Shown: positions 16,653-25,864 of the stretch, piece after piece
Position numbering within the stretch: position 1 is the first letter of the stretch
Layout of the letters: each line of letters opens with the position of its first letter
Assembly (NCBI GenBank): GCA_028282685.1
Contig: JANQHK010000124.1
Span: 1 to 36,635, forward strand
Source of the DNA: Phycisphaeraceae bacterium
Lineage (GTDB): Bacteria > Planctomycetota > Phycisphaerae > Phycisphaerales > Zrk34
Reading direction: 5' to 3'
DNA: 36,635 nucleotides
Made by a program: the position numbers and the translations under genes
The notes under the pieces: model-generated
Databases searched by the model: none
What the model was told of the DNA's origin: nothing
The model's input: only the letters and a program-made list of their open reading frames with translations

Positions 16653-17408
16653 ATGAAACGCCACACACTCATCACGGCCCTGTTGTTCTCCTTCGCCCTG
16701 TGGCCGGCCACGCTTTCCGCCCAGAGCAACGCGCCCGAACTGGAAATGACCGGTACCCTGCGCGACTTCAAGCAAAGCCATCCCGACATGCAGTTTCCGA
16801 TCAAGAGGTTCGGTTGGCGCACCGGTATGGTGCTGTCGGAACTCGGCGAAGACGGCAAACCCGTGCTCAATCCGGATTTCTACGGCGGCAATTATGTCTG
16901 GGCGATGCTGGAGGACGAGGATTCGTTCAACCAGTGGTTCCGCAACGTTGAAGGCGTGAACCAGTCCATCCAGCATACGATCGTGCTGGAAGACCCCGAC
17001 GGCGACGGTGTTTACCGCTTCGAGCGCTCCAAGCACAACGGCAAGTCGTTCTTCCCTCTCGACGGCCAGCTCTGGGGCAACGAAGGCAACAAACACAACT
17101 ACCACTTCACCTACGAAATCCACACCAAGTTCACCTACACCGATCCGAGCGGCCGGGATGCGATGGTGTTCAGCTTCTCCGGCGATGACGATGTGTGGGT
17201 CTTCATCAACAAGCAGTTGGTGGTGGATCTCGGCGGCGTGCACTCGGAAGTGTACGGCAGTGTGAACGTGGACCAGATCGCCGAGCAGATCGGTCTGGAG
17301 CCCGGCAACACTTACGATTTCGATTTCTTCTTTGCCGAGCGCCACCTGGTCGAGTCGAATTTCACGATCGAAACGTCGATCCAGTTCCTCTCGCCGCTGT
17401 ATGACTAA
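16653..17408 (+). CDS. Secreted fibro-slime-domain protein
   Basis: A 251-residue secreted protein. AAAGGAG just upstream supports the ATG. Residues 1-23 are a signal peptide ending LSA. The rest is one fibro-slime domain (a PA14-related beta-sandwich): TGTLRDF...HPDMQF near the N-terminus, FTYEIHTKFTY, then FSFSGDDDVWVFINKQLVVDLGG with the hallmark GDDDVWVFIN, and a C-terminal FFAERHLVESNFTIETS. The acidic GDDD loop is expected to bind calcium and contribute to glycan or surface binding in this superfamily. Known relatives occur in Fibrobacter adhesion proteins and Dictyostelium. It stands alone after the pilus operon with its own promoter-like motif and a strong terminator. Role in attachment is inferred. 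Confidence 0.92.
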   Translation: MKRHTLITALLFSFALWPATLSAQSNAPELEMTGTLRDFKQSHPDMQFPIKRFGWRTGMVLSELGEDGKPVLNPDFYGGNYVWAMLEDEDSFNQWFRNVEGVNQSIQHTIVLEDPDGDGVYRFERSKHNGKSFFPLDGQLWGNEGNKHNYHFTYEIHTKFTYTDPSGRDAMVFSFSGDDDVWVFINKQLVVDLGGVHSEVYGSVNVDQIAEQIGLEPGNTYDFDFFFAERHLVESNFTIETSIQFLSPLYD

Positions 17409-17452
17409 ACGCCCGACGGGCAGCGGACGGAGTCGTGTTGCCTGCTCATCTG

Positions 17453-17490
17453 ACCGGGCCCCGGTCGTCGTGACCGGGGTCCGGTTTTTT
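17453..17490 (+). terminator. Intrinsic terminator after the fibro-slime gene
   Basis: A 14-bp stem with one G-T pair (17453-17466 with 17472-17485) and loop GTCGT, followed by a run of six T (17485-17490). It lies 44 bases after the stop codon. Confidence 0.92.
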
Positions 17491-17505
17491 CATGAACAAC
17501 AATAA

Positions 17506-17525
17506 CCCCGCCGTGAACGGCGGGG
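17506..17525. repeat. REP-like palindrome CCCCGCCG-TGAA-CGGCGGGG
   Basis: An 8-bp perfect stem with a TGAA loop, followed by a second copy of the right arm (CGGCGGGG, 17532-17539). The reverse complement of this unit recurs with one change at 23771-23790, in another gap between convergent genes. It may be a dispersed genomic repeat and may also serve as a terminator for the minus-strand lipoprotein gene. Confidence 0.6.
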
Positions 17526-17600
17526 CTTGAACGGCGGGGTTTGATCGGATTTCTCTTTCGAGTTGCGGCTAAACCTGTCTTTTCCGAACCGGGAAAACGT

Positions 17601-18242
17601 TTACTGTTCCCACTTCACGCCGTCCTTTTGGGGCGTGATTTCGATTGGCTGATTTTCATCGATGAATTGCGGTTCGCCGGCATCGGGTTGGGCATGCTCG
17701 TGCATGTCCGCTTCGGGGATCGGTTCGGGCTGTGGTTCGACAACGGGCGGCGCTTCGTATCGTGGCGCGGGGCGCGCCAATTGCAACGCGCGCTCCAAGG
17801 GCATGTTCCACAGGTGCGTCCGCCGCACATACCAGCCGGACAAATCGTGATCGAGGTAGACACTGGGCAACCGCTTGGGTCTCAGGCCGGCGGGAGGAAT
17901 GATGTCCACCTGGCCGTCCCAGCCGCGGATGCGGATGCTTGCCACGCGGTAGACCGGGATGCGGCCGGTAGCGTCGGCCGTGGCTCCGGCGCCCTCGGGC
18001 AGCGCCGCGTTCAACTTCGCCATCGTTTGCGTGCTCGCGCCTTCGGGCATGATCACGGCGTACGCGCCGGCGGGGGGGTACTGTTCCAGGGTGTGTTTCA
18101 GGGCGACCGTCACGGCCTTGTGCACCGTGGAGGTGTTGGGATCGTGCGAGGCCAGGTCGCCGCGTTGCGCGGGGATGTTGACCCACGGCGAGCAACCGCC
18201 CAGCAGCACCAGGCACGTGAACAGAATCAATGGACGCATCAT
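17601..18242 (-). CDS. Lipoprotein of unknown function
   Basis: A 213-residue lipoprotein. The signal peptide MMRPLILFTCLVLLGGC ends in the lipobox LGGC with Cys17 as the lipidated residue. AGGAGA seven bases upstream of the ATG at 18242 supports the start. The mature part has no domain I recognise: a region with VALKHTLEQYPPAGAYAVIMPEGA (about 48-70), a beta-rich middle (VYRVASIRIRGWDGQVDIIPP, WYVRRTHLWNMPLERALQL) and a C-terminal Pro/Glu/Asp-rich tail. The second ATG at 18239 would serve as well. It lies 139 bases downstream of glmS on the same strand. The leader can fold into the hairpin listed separately. Confidence 0.8.
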   Translation of the reverse strand: MMRPLILFTCLVLLGGCSPWVNIPAQRGDLASHDPNTSTVHKAVTVALKHTLEQYPPAGAYAVIMPEGASTQTMAKLNAALPEGAGATADATGRIPVYRVASIRIRGWDGQVDIIPPAGLRPKRLPSVYLDHDLSGWYVRRTHLWNMPLERALQLARPAPRYEAPPVVEPQPEPIPEADMHEHAQPDAGEPQFIDENQPIEITPQKDGVKWEQ

Positions 18243-18293
18243 GATCGGCTCTCCTGATCGGGGATGCCGTCATTTTACGGGCATGAGCCGATC
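18243..18293 (-). promoter_or_regulatory. Leader hairpin around the lipoprotein ribosome-binding site
   Basis: On the minus strand GATCGGCT (18293-18286) is perfectly complementary to AGCCGATC (18250-18243), which ends right before the ATG. Inside lies a second stem, ATGCCCGT/ACGGCAT with one bulged C. The AGGAGA Shine-Dalgarno sequence sits at the edge of the outer stem, so the stem fills the spacer between it and the start codon. Complementarity is seen; a regulatory role is inferred. Confidence 0.4.
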
Positions 18294-18381
18294 GATGCGA
18301 GCCGGGAGAACCGGGGCTCAGCGTGCTTGCCGCGGCAATCACGTTCCGGACCCGGCTGAAGGCACGATCGCACCGGATGCG

Positions 18382-20238
<1,857 letters not shown>

Positions 20239-20378
20239 AGGTTCTCCTAGCCCTGATGGGATATGCCTGCCGACTCACCGTTTCTATCGACCTTTACGGC
20301 CTGATCCTGTACGGGTTCGGCGATGCTTGAATATGCCACGGAATCGCTGGCGGGGCAAGAAAACTTTTCGTTTACGGC

Positions 20379-21275
20379 TTATTCGGACGCTGTGAGCGTT
20401 GCAGCGCCATCGGCCTCGGTGGGGACCGCGATCTCCCGGGCCTGCCATTGACGGTTCCGGTCCATGCGGTGCCGGACCAGATTCCAGCCGCCATCGGTTT
20501 CGATCTGCCAGAATCCCTGTCCCTGCGGATGATCGGTGCCGATGTGCAACGGCGCCCCGGCATTGAGTGTCATGATGTTCGCCGCCTCCGATAATCGCCA
20601 GCACCACGGCCGGTGCACGTGCCCGTGGCAATACAGCACATCGCGCCCCGATTCGCCCAGTGCCGCCGTGACCTGCTCCGCATCGGTCATCACGTGCGAC
20701 CAGTGCTCCGGCTTGCTGCGGGGCGGCGTGCCCAGTGTGTAATGGCATAGCACGATCAACCGGACACCCGTTGCGATACGTCCCAGCAGATCGCGCAATC
20801 CCTGCAACTGTGCGGACCCCATTCGGCCGCGGTCGAGCAGCACGTTCGGCTTGGACGCGTTGAGCGCGATCAGGTGCAGATCGTCCGACAGGATTTGATG
20901 ATGCGGAAAGGCGGTGGGGCAGTGGCCGACGAAGAACCGCTCAAACCGACGGCGCGCCGCCGCGGTGAACGTGTACCGATCGTGGTTGCCCGGGATAATC
21001 AGCGTTGGCAAGCGATCCAGCAGGGGCGCCAGCGCGACGTGCGCATCGCGAAATTCGGCCGCCGTGGCCGTGGTGGTCAGATCGCCGCTGCCCAGCACCA
21101 GGTCCGGCTCCAGCTTGGCGATGCGCTCGACGGTCGGAGCCAGCAGCGACCGATCGAATCGGCTGCTGCGGTGGAACCAGAGATTGGTTTGCCCCAGCAG
21201 ACGCTTGCTGATCAGATCCCACGGCGCCAGGGCAAGCCGGTACAGGTGAAGATCGCCGAACAGAACGATTCGCAT
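20379..21275 (-). CDS. Calcineurin-like metallophosphoesterase
   Basis: A 298-residue phosphoesterase with a two-metal site. Motifs in order: GDLHLYR (6-12), GSGDLT, GNHDRYT, a CHYTLG segment and GHVHRPW near the end. These are the five calcineurin-family blocks. No signal peptide or membrane segment is seen, so it is cytosolic. Substrate cannot be told; relatives act on cyclic nucleotides, UDP-sugars or nucleic acids. The ATG at 21275 is chosen because MRIVLFGDLH is the usual start; a TTG at 21293 is an alternative. It is transcribed divergently from cydAB and sits upstream of glmS. Confidence 0.88.
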   Translation of the reverse strand: MRIVLFGDLHLYRLALAPWDLISKRLLGQTNLWFHRSSRFDRSLLAPTVERIAKLEPDLVLGSGDLTTTATAAEFRDAHVALAPLLDRLPTLIIPGNHDRYTFTAAARRRFERFFVGHCPTAFPHHQILSDDLHLIALNASKPNVLLDRGRMGSAQLQGLRDLLGRIATGVRLIVLCHYTLGTPPRSKPEHWSHVMTDAEQVTAALGESGRDVLYCHGHVHRPWCWRLSEAANIMTLNAGAPLHIGTDHPQGQGFWQIETDGGWNLVRHRMDRNRQWQAREIAVPTEADGAATLTASE

Positions 21276-21282
21276 GGCGGTA

Positions 21283-21312
21283 TTGTAAACCAATCCTTTC
21301 AGCAGGTAGAAT
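21283..21312 (+). promoter_or_regulatory. Candidate promoter of cydAB
   Basis: TTGTAA at 21283-21288, an 18-base spacer, then TAGAAT at 21307-21312 (5 of 6 to TATAAT). It lies about 35 bases before the cydA start and next to the start of the divergent metallophosphoesterase gene. Confidence 0.4.
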
Positions 21313-21347
21313 GCACGCCAACCTCTTGACTTTCAGGACGGCCTTCC

Positions 21348-22700
21348 ATGGATGATGCCCTGTTTCTCTCACGTTTGCAGTTCGCGATCACGATCGGCTT
21401 TCACTTTCTTTTCCCGCCCATTACCATCGGCCTGGCCTGGCTGCTGGTGTTTGTCGAGTGGAAGGCGTGGAAGACCGGACGGGTGGACTGGGTTAACGCC
21501 GGCAAGCTCTTCGCCAAGTTGTTGGCGCTGACGTTCGCGCTCGGCGTGGCGTCCGGTATCGTGATGGAGTTCCAGTTCGGCACGAACTGGGCGGAGTATT
21601 CCAAGTACGTTGGCGACATCTTCGGGTCGCTGCTCGCTTTCGAGGCCGTGATCGCCTTTTTTCTGGAAAGCACGTTTCTGGGGCTGTACCTGTTCGGGCG
21701 CGGGCGCGTGCCGAAGTGGGTGACGTGGATCAGCGTGTTGATGGTGGCGGTGGGGGCGACGATTTCGGCGTTCTGGATTCTCGTGGCCAACAGTTGGCAG
21801 CAGACCCCGGCCGGTTACATCCTCAACGAAACCACCGGGCGCGCCGAATTGCAGGATTTCATGGCGGCGGTGTTCAATCCCTCCATGCTCCCGCGCTTCT
21901 TCCACACCATGACGGCCTGCCTGGTGTGCGGCTGCTTTTTCATGGCGGCTGTCGCGGCCTATCGACTTCGCAAAAATCCGGACAGCGGACTGGATCGCAA
22001 GACGATGGTGACCGCCCTCGTTGTCGGCATGGTCAGTTCGATCCTCGTCGCATTTCCCACAGGCCACGTGCATGCCCAGCAGGTGGCCCGGACGCAGCCG
22101 GAAAAATTCGCCGCCATCGAAGGTCTGTACGAAACGCAGTCCGGCGCGCCGCTGGTGGCGTTCGGGCTGGTGAAGACGCAACCGCCTGAACTGAAGGCCG
22201 AAGTCCGCGTGCCCATACCCGGCCTGCTCAGTTGGCTGGCGTTCGGCGATCCCGATGCGGAAATCAAGGGGATCAATGATTTTCCCGAGGACGAAAGGCC
22301 GCCGCTGTGGCTGACCTTCGTTTCGTTCCACAACATGGTGATTCTGGGGTTGTGGTTCCAGTTGTTATTGTTCCTGGCGCTGATTCAGTTGTGGCGGAAG
22401 AAACTGTGGACCAGCCGCAAGCTGTTGATGGCGATCATCATCACGATGCCGCTGACGCTGGCGGCGACGCAGTTCGGCTGGGTGGCCGCGGAGGTGGGCC
22501 GACAGCCCTGGGCGGTCTACAAGCTGCTGCGCACCGCCGACGCCGGCTCGGTCACGGTACCCGCGGAGCAGGTGCTCTTCTCGCTGATCCTGTTCTCGGT
22601 AATCTACAGCGCATTGCTGGCGCTGTACCTGTTCCTGCTCAAACGCGAAGCGGGACACGGCCTGGAACCTGCCGCTGAGGCGAAGGAGGTGGCGGCATGA
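21348..22700 (+). CDS. cydA: Cytochrome bd ubiquinol oxidase subunit I
   Basis: A 450-residue inner-membrane subunit carrying the haems and quinol site of the bd oxidase, which reduces oxygen with high affinity and without proton pumping. Haem and proton-path residues are in place at family positions: His19 (GFHFLFPPITIG), Glu99 and Glu107 (FEAVIAFFLESTFLG), and His186 (FFHTMT). The GRQPW motif of the family is present near the C-terminus. The quinol (Q) loop around residues 240-320 is short, as in the non-enteric branch. The ATG follows 35 bases behind a candidate promoter. cydB overlaps the 3' end by four bases. Confidence 0.97.
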   Translation: MDDALFLSRLQFAITIGFHFLFPPITIGLAWLLVFVEWKAWKTGRVDWVNAGKLFAKLLALTFALGVASGIVMEFQFGTNWAEYSKYVGDIFGSLLAFEAVIAFFLESTFLGLYLFGRGRVPKWVTWISVLMVAVGATISAFWILVANSWQQTPAGYILNETTGRAELQDFMAAVFNPSMLPRFFHTMTACLVCGCFFMAAVAAYRLRKNPDSGLDRKTMVTALVVGMVSSILVAFPTGHVHAQQVARTQPEKFAAIEGLYETQSGAPLVAFGLVKTQPPELKAEVRVPIPGLLSWLAFGDPDAEIKGINDFPEDERPPLWLTFVSFHNMVILGLWFQLLLFLALIQLWRKKLWTSRKLLMAIIITMPLTLAATQFGWVAAEVGRQPWAVYKLLRTADAGSVTVPAEQVLFSLILFSVIYSALLALYLFLLKREAGHGLEPAAEAKEVAA

Positions 22701-23725
22701 CACACGAATTCCTTCAAACCACCTGGTTTCTGTTGATCTTCGTTCTGCTGGCCGGGTATGCCGTGCTGGACGGATTCGATCTCGGCGTCGGCATGTGGCA
22801 CCTGTTCACGCGCGACGACCACGAACGCCGACTCGGACTCAACGCCATCGGTCCGTTCTGGGACGGCAACGAGGTCTGGCTGTTGACCGGCGGCGGGGCG
22901 CTGTTCGCGGCGTTTCCCCCGGTGTATGCCGTGTTCGGTCCGACGTTTTACCTGCCGATCATGCTGCTGCTGACGGCCCTGATATTTCGCGCCGTGTCGC
23001 TGGAGTTCCGAAGTAAACTCGAATCGCGCGCCTGGCGGCAGTTCTTCGATTGGGCGTTTTCGCTCGGATCGCTCGTCGCGGCGCTTTTGTTCGGGGTGGC
23101 GCTGGGTAACGTCGTCCGCGGTCTGCCCATCGATGCCGAGCAACTCTACACCGGCGGCTTCTTCAACCTGCTCAACCCCTACGCGCTGCTGTTCGGCGTC
23201 ACCGGCGTGGTTCTGCTGGCGATGCACGGTGCGGCCTACATGGCCTGCAAAACCGAAGGCGACCTTCGGCAGCGCATGCTGGGGCGCGTGGTGCGTTGCT
23301 GGGTGGTGTTCCTGGTGCTGTTTGCGCTGGTGAATGTCTATACCGCCGTTGAAGTGCCGCGCATGTTCAACACGGCGTTCGGCCGGCCGGTCCTGACCGC
23401 CCTGTTTGCCTTACTGGCGCTGGCGGCGGTGGTGTACCTGCCGATCGCCGCACGCAAGGACAAGGCATTTCACGCCTTTCTCTGCTCGGCCGGAACGATC
23501 CTTGCCGGGTTCGGCCTGATCGGCGTGAGCATGTTCCCCACGTTCATCCCCAGCTCGTTGGAAGGCGGTGTCACGCTCTCCGCGTTCGAGCACTCCTCGA
23601 CGAAGCTGACACTGACCTGGATGTTCGGTGTGGCGGCCGTCGGCGTGCCCATCGTCCTGGTCTACACCGCAGGCATCTACTGGATCTTCCGCGGCAAAGT
23701 CGTGCTGGATGACCACAGCTATTGA
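22697..23725 (+). CDS. cydB: Cytochrome bd ubiquinol oxidase subunit II
   Basis: A 342-residue polytopic membrane protein with the signature LLAGYAVLDGFDLGVGMWHLF near the N-terminus and RNAIGPFWDGNEVWLL-type sequence (here LNAIGPFWDGNEVWLLTGGGALFAAFP). It forms the bd oxidase heterodimer with CydA. Its start overlaps the cydA stop (ATGA), so the two are translationally coupled. No small CydX-like gene is visible downstream; the stop codon is followed at once by octamer repeats. Confidence 0.97.
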   Translation: MTHEFLQTTWFLLIFVLLAGYAVLDGFDLGVGMWHLFTRDDHERRLGLNAIGPFWDGNEVWLLTGGGALFAAFPPVYAVFGPTFYLPIMLLLTALIFRAVSLEFRSKLESRAWRQFFDWAFSLGSLVAALLFGVALGNVVRGLPIDAEQLYTGGFFNLLNPYALLFGVTGVVLLAMHGAAYMACKTEGDLRQRMLGRVVRCWVVFLVLFALVNVYTAVEVPRMFNTAFGRPVLTALFALLALAAVVYLPIAARKDKAFHAFLCSAGTILAGFGLIGVSMFPTFIPSSLEGGVTLSAFEHSSTKLTLTWMFGVAAVGVPIVLVYTAGIYWIFRGKVVLDDHSY

Positions 23726-23728
23726 GTT

Positions 23729-23760
23729 TGTTAATTCGTTAACTCGTTAACTCGTTGATC
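23729..23760 (+). repeat. Four tandem 8-bp units (CGTTAACT-like) after cydB
   Basis: Units read TGTTAATT, CGTTAACT, CGTTAACT, CGTTGATC, starting three bases after the cydB stop codon. A related four-unit array lies at 31874-31905, at the 3' end of folA, in the same orientation relative to the gene. Confidence 0.75.
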
Positions 23761-23770
23761 TGTTTCCAAG

Positions 23771-23790
23771 CCCCGCTGTTCACGGCGGGG
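23771..23790. repeat. REP-like palindrome, second copy
   Basis: CCCCGCTG-TTCA-CGGCGGGG, an 8-bp stem with one G-T pair. It is the reverse complement of the 17506-17525 unit with one substitution. It lies in the gap between the convergent cydB and L,D-transpeptidase genes. Confidence 0.6.
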
Positions 23791-23798
23791 GTAGCCCC

Positions 23799-23824
23799 GT
23801 CATTCCCGCCTGTGCGGGAATGAC
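23799..23824. repeat. Perfect 11-bp inverted repeat of ATTCCC-N8-GGGAAT type
   Basis: GTCATTCCCGC pairs with GCGGGAATGAC around the loop CTGT. The core fits ATTCCC-N8-GGGAAT, the pattern of the neisserial dRS3 repeat and of similar dispersed repeats in other bacteria. It may act as a bidirectional terminator or be a repeat relic. Confidence 0.65.
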
Positions 23825-23886
23825 GCTTGCCTTCGCATGGTCACTGAAGCGACTACGTCGGCGCCTCAAGACTCAGGTCTCAAGAC

Positions 23887-25086
23887 TCACGGCTTGATGA
23901 CCACGCGGCTTTTTCCGCCGATCAGCATGTCGTAGACCAGTTCGATGTCTTCCGGCAGGAAGCGCACGCAACCCATGGAGGCCTCGCGCCCGATCGATTG
24001 CGGTTCAATCGTGCCGTGCAAACCGTAGCCGCTCATCTGGCGGGTCTGTTCGTCGGCGCCGGTCAGACCGATCCAGCGCTCGCCGATCGGATTGCTCGGA
24101 TTGTCCGGCTCGTACACCTTGCCGGTCCGCGGATTGACCCACTTGGGATTGGCCAGCTTGGAATTGCGCCGCACGACAAAATGGCCGATCGGTGTCGAAT
24201 CCTGCTCGCCCAGGCCCACCGGGAAACTGCGCACAAACACCGGGCCCTCTTCACTTTCGAGGTAAGCGTCAGCCCGGTAGGCGTGCTTGACGATCACCAT
24301 GTGGAACGGCCCCCTGGGGATCTTCATCCGCTGGCCGACCCGTATGCGGCGCGGGTTGATCCGGTTGATGCGCTGGATCAATTGCCACGGGACGGTGTAT
24401 TCCGGGGCGATCTTCGAAAGCTGGTATTTCTGTGCGGTGGCAATGAAAACGGCGCACAAGGGATCGTCCTGCACGATGCGCTTGGAGAAGATCAGCACCT
24501 CGTTGATCTTGGTCAGCTCACGGCGCACGGTCTGTGCATCGGTCCCGCTGATCCGCCCGTGCAACGCGGCGTTCAGATAGCGGCGGGCCTGCGGTAAATC
24601 CCCGGCCTGGATGAGTTGACGGCCGCGATCGATCTGGCGACGCACCTCGGCATCGGTGGTCACGGTGTCATCGGCGTGTGTGACGGGAGCCGGCGGCGGT
24701 GGAGGAGGCGGGGTGGCAGTCGCCGCGGCGTCCGTCGTTGTGTCGGAGCGGTCAACGGTATCGGGCGGTGGCGCGGTGGTTGGGCCGGTGCCGCCGAGCA
24801 GGGGGTGATCGTCGGTCCTTGTCCATGGATCGCGCCGTGGGGCTGGACTTTGCCCCGCATCGCCAGGGCCGTCGGCGGGAGTGGAGGCGTTGGAATCGTC
24901 CGGGCCGATGTCGGGGTCGTCCGCATCGCCACCGTTCCCACCGAACAGGTTGAAGCCGAGGTATAGCCCCCCGCCGACGATCATCAAAGCCGCGACCAGG
25001 CGCATGCGTCCGCGGCGTTTGCGTCGGGCGGAGCCGACGTATCCGCGGTTGGCGCCGGGCCGAATGCGTTGACTTTCCAGTACCAT
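23887..25086 (-). CDS. Membrane-anchored L,D-transpeptidase with LysM-like segment
   Basis: A 399-residue cell-wall enzyme. The N-terminal cytoplasmic tail is rich in Arg (to residue 28), then one membrane helix (29-48), a long Pro/Thr/Asp-rich linker (50-130), a helical region, and a LysM-like segment (about 220-250: YTVPWQLIQRINRINPRRIRVGQRMKIP) that would bind peptidoglycan. The YkuD catalytic domain (about 253-399) ends with His357-Gly and S-M-G-C373-VRF, the nucleophile motif. L,D-transpeptidases make 3-3 crosslinks or attach lipoproteins to murein. GGGAG before the ATG at 25086 supports the start. Its presence implies peptidoglycan. Confidence 0.92.
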   Translation of the reverse strand: MVLESQRIRPGANRGYVGSARRKRRGRMRLVAALMIVGGGLYLGFNLFGGNGGDADDPDIGPDDSNASTPADGPGDAGQSPAPRRDPWTRTDDHPLLGGTGPTTAPPPDTVDRSDTTTDAAATATPPPPPPPAPVTHADDTVTTDAEVRRQIDRGRQLIQAGDLPQARRYLNAALHGRISGTDAQTVRRELTKINEVLIFSKRIVQDDPLCAVFIATAQKYQLSKIAPEYTVPWQLIQRINRINPRRIRVGQRMKIPRGPFHMVIVKHAYRADAYLESEEGPVFVRSFPVGLGEQDSTPIGHFVVRRNSKLANPKWVNPRTGKVYEPDNPSNPIGERWIGLTGADEQTRQMSGYGLHGTIEPQSIGREASMGCVRFLPEDIELVYDMLIGGKSRVVIKP

Positions 25087-25158
25087 GATGAAGCTCCCGC
25101 AACGAAGCGCCCACCGGACGGGCGTGTATCCATTTAGACGGTTCGGCGGTGGGGATGT

Positions 25159-25743
25159 TCACACCCCGCCGTTGAAACACAACGTGCGCCGGTCGGTGAC
25201 CAGGCAGTGGATCGGCACATCCAGGCCGTGCGTGGGGACGGAATCGACCACCTGTTCATCGAGCGCGAAGCCGCAGGTGGCGCCGCCGAAACCCGGTTGG
25301 GCGAGGAACCGATCGTAAAAGCCCCCGCCGCGCCCCAGGCGGTGGCCTTGCGTGTCGAAGACCAGGCCCGGAACAATCACCAGGTCGATCAGATCCACCG
25401 GGACCGGACAGGCGCCGGCCGGCCGTTTGATCCCGTGGCCGTCGGTGGTCATCGGTTCGGTCAGCGAGCGGATTTCCACGGGGATCATGTGGCGTTGTTC
25501 AAAGTTGACCAGCGGCACGGTGACGGTCTTGCCCTCCTGCCAGGCGCGCAGGGCGATGGGCCGGGCGTCGATCTCGTTGGGCAGGGGCAGGAAGAGCATC
25601 ACCGCCGAGGCCCGCTCGAACGCACTCAGCCCGCACAGCCGCTCCGCCGCGGCGCGCGACCGATCGCGCAGCTCCTGCGCCTCAAGACCGGCCAGACGCC
25701 GTTTCATCTGCGCGCGCAACGACTTTTTGGCCTGTTGGACCAT
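25159..25743 (-). CDS. 5-formyltetrahydrofolate cyclo-ligase
   Basis: A 194-residue cytosolic enzyme (MTHFS/YgfA family) that converts 5-formyl-THF to 5,10-methenyl-THF with ATP. The N-terminal helix AKKSLRAQMKRRL binds substrate in relatives. The signature VPGLVFDTQGHRLGRGGGFYDRFL is complete and carries the ATP-binding G-x-G-x-G-Y-Y/F-D pattern. The length is normal. The ATG at 25743 is chosen; a GTG directly before it is possible, and neither has a clear Shine-Dalgarno sequence. It lies between rarA and the L,D-transpeptidase gene on the same strand; folA and thyA, also folate genes, lie 6 kb away. Confidence 0.94.
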   Translation of the reverse strand: MVQQAKKSLRAQMKRRLAGLEAQELRDRSRAAAERLCGLSAFERASAVMLFLPLPNEIDARPIALRAWQEGKTVTVPLVNFEQRHMIPVEIRSLTEPMTTDGHGIKRPAGACPVPVDLIDLVIVPGLVFDTQGHRLGRGGGFYDRFLAQPGFGGATCGFALDEQVVDSVPTHGLDVPIHCLVTDRRTLCFNGGV

Positions 25744-25805
25744 CACTTAATCATTGTCGTCTGTCGGAGGGAAATCACGTCAAAAATGATCGCGGACATA
25801 TTCCC

Positions 25806-25823
25806 GACCCGCTGAAGCGGGTC
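25806..25823. repeat. Small palindrome GACCCGC-TGAA-GCGGGTC
   Basis: A perfect 7-bp stem with a TGAA loop between rarA and the cyclo-ligase gene. On the minus strand it is followed about 20 bases later by ATTTTTG, so it could weakly terminate rarA transcription. The loop equals that of the 17506 palindrome. Confidence 0.4.
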
Positions 25824-25864
25824 GCGCCGGTGAAGAATTCGGTTTGTCGTGGCGGTCGCGCCGG

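Noticed and set aside
20239-20378. glmS ribozyme or riboswitch in the glmS leader
   Set aside because: The leader is only about 140 bases and lacks a recognisable glmS ribozyme core; only a normal AGGAGA site is evident.
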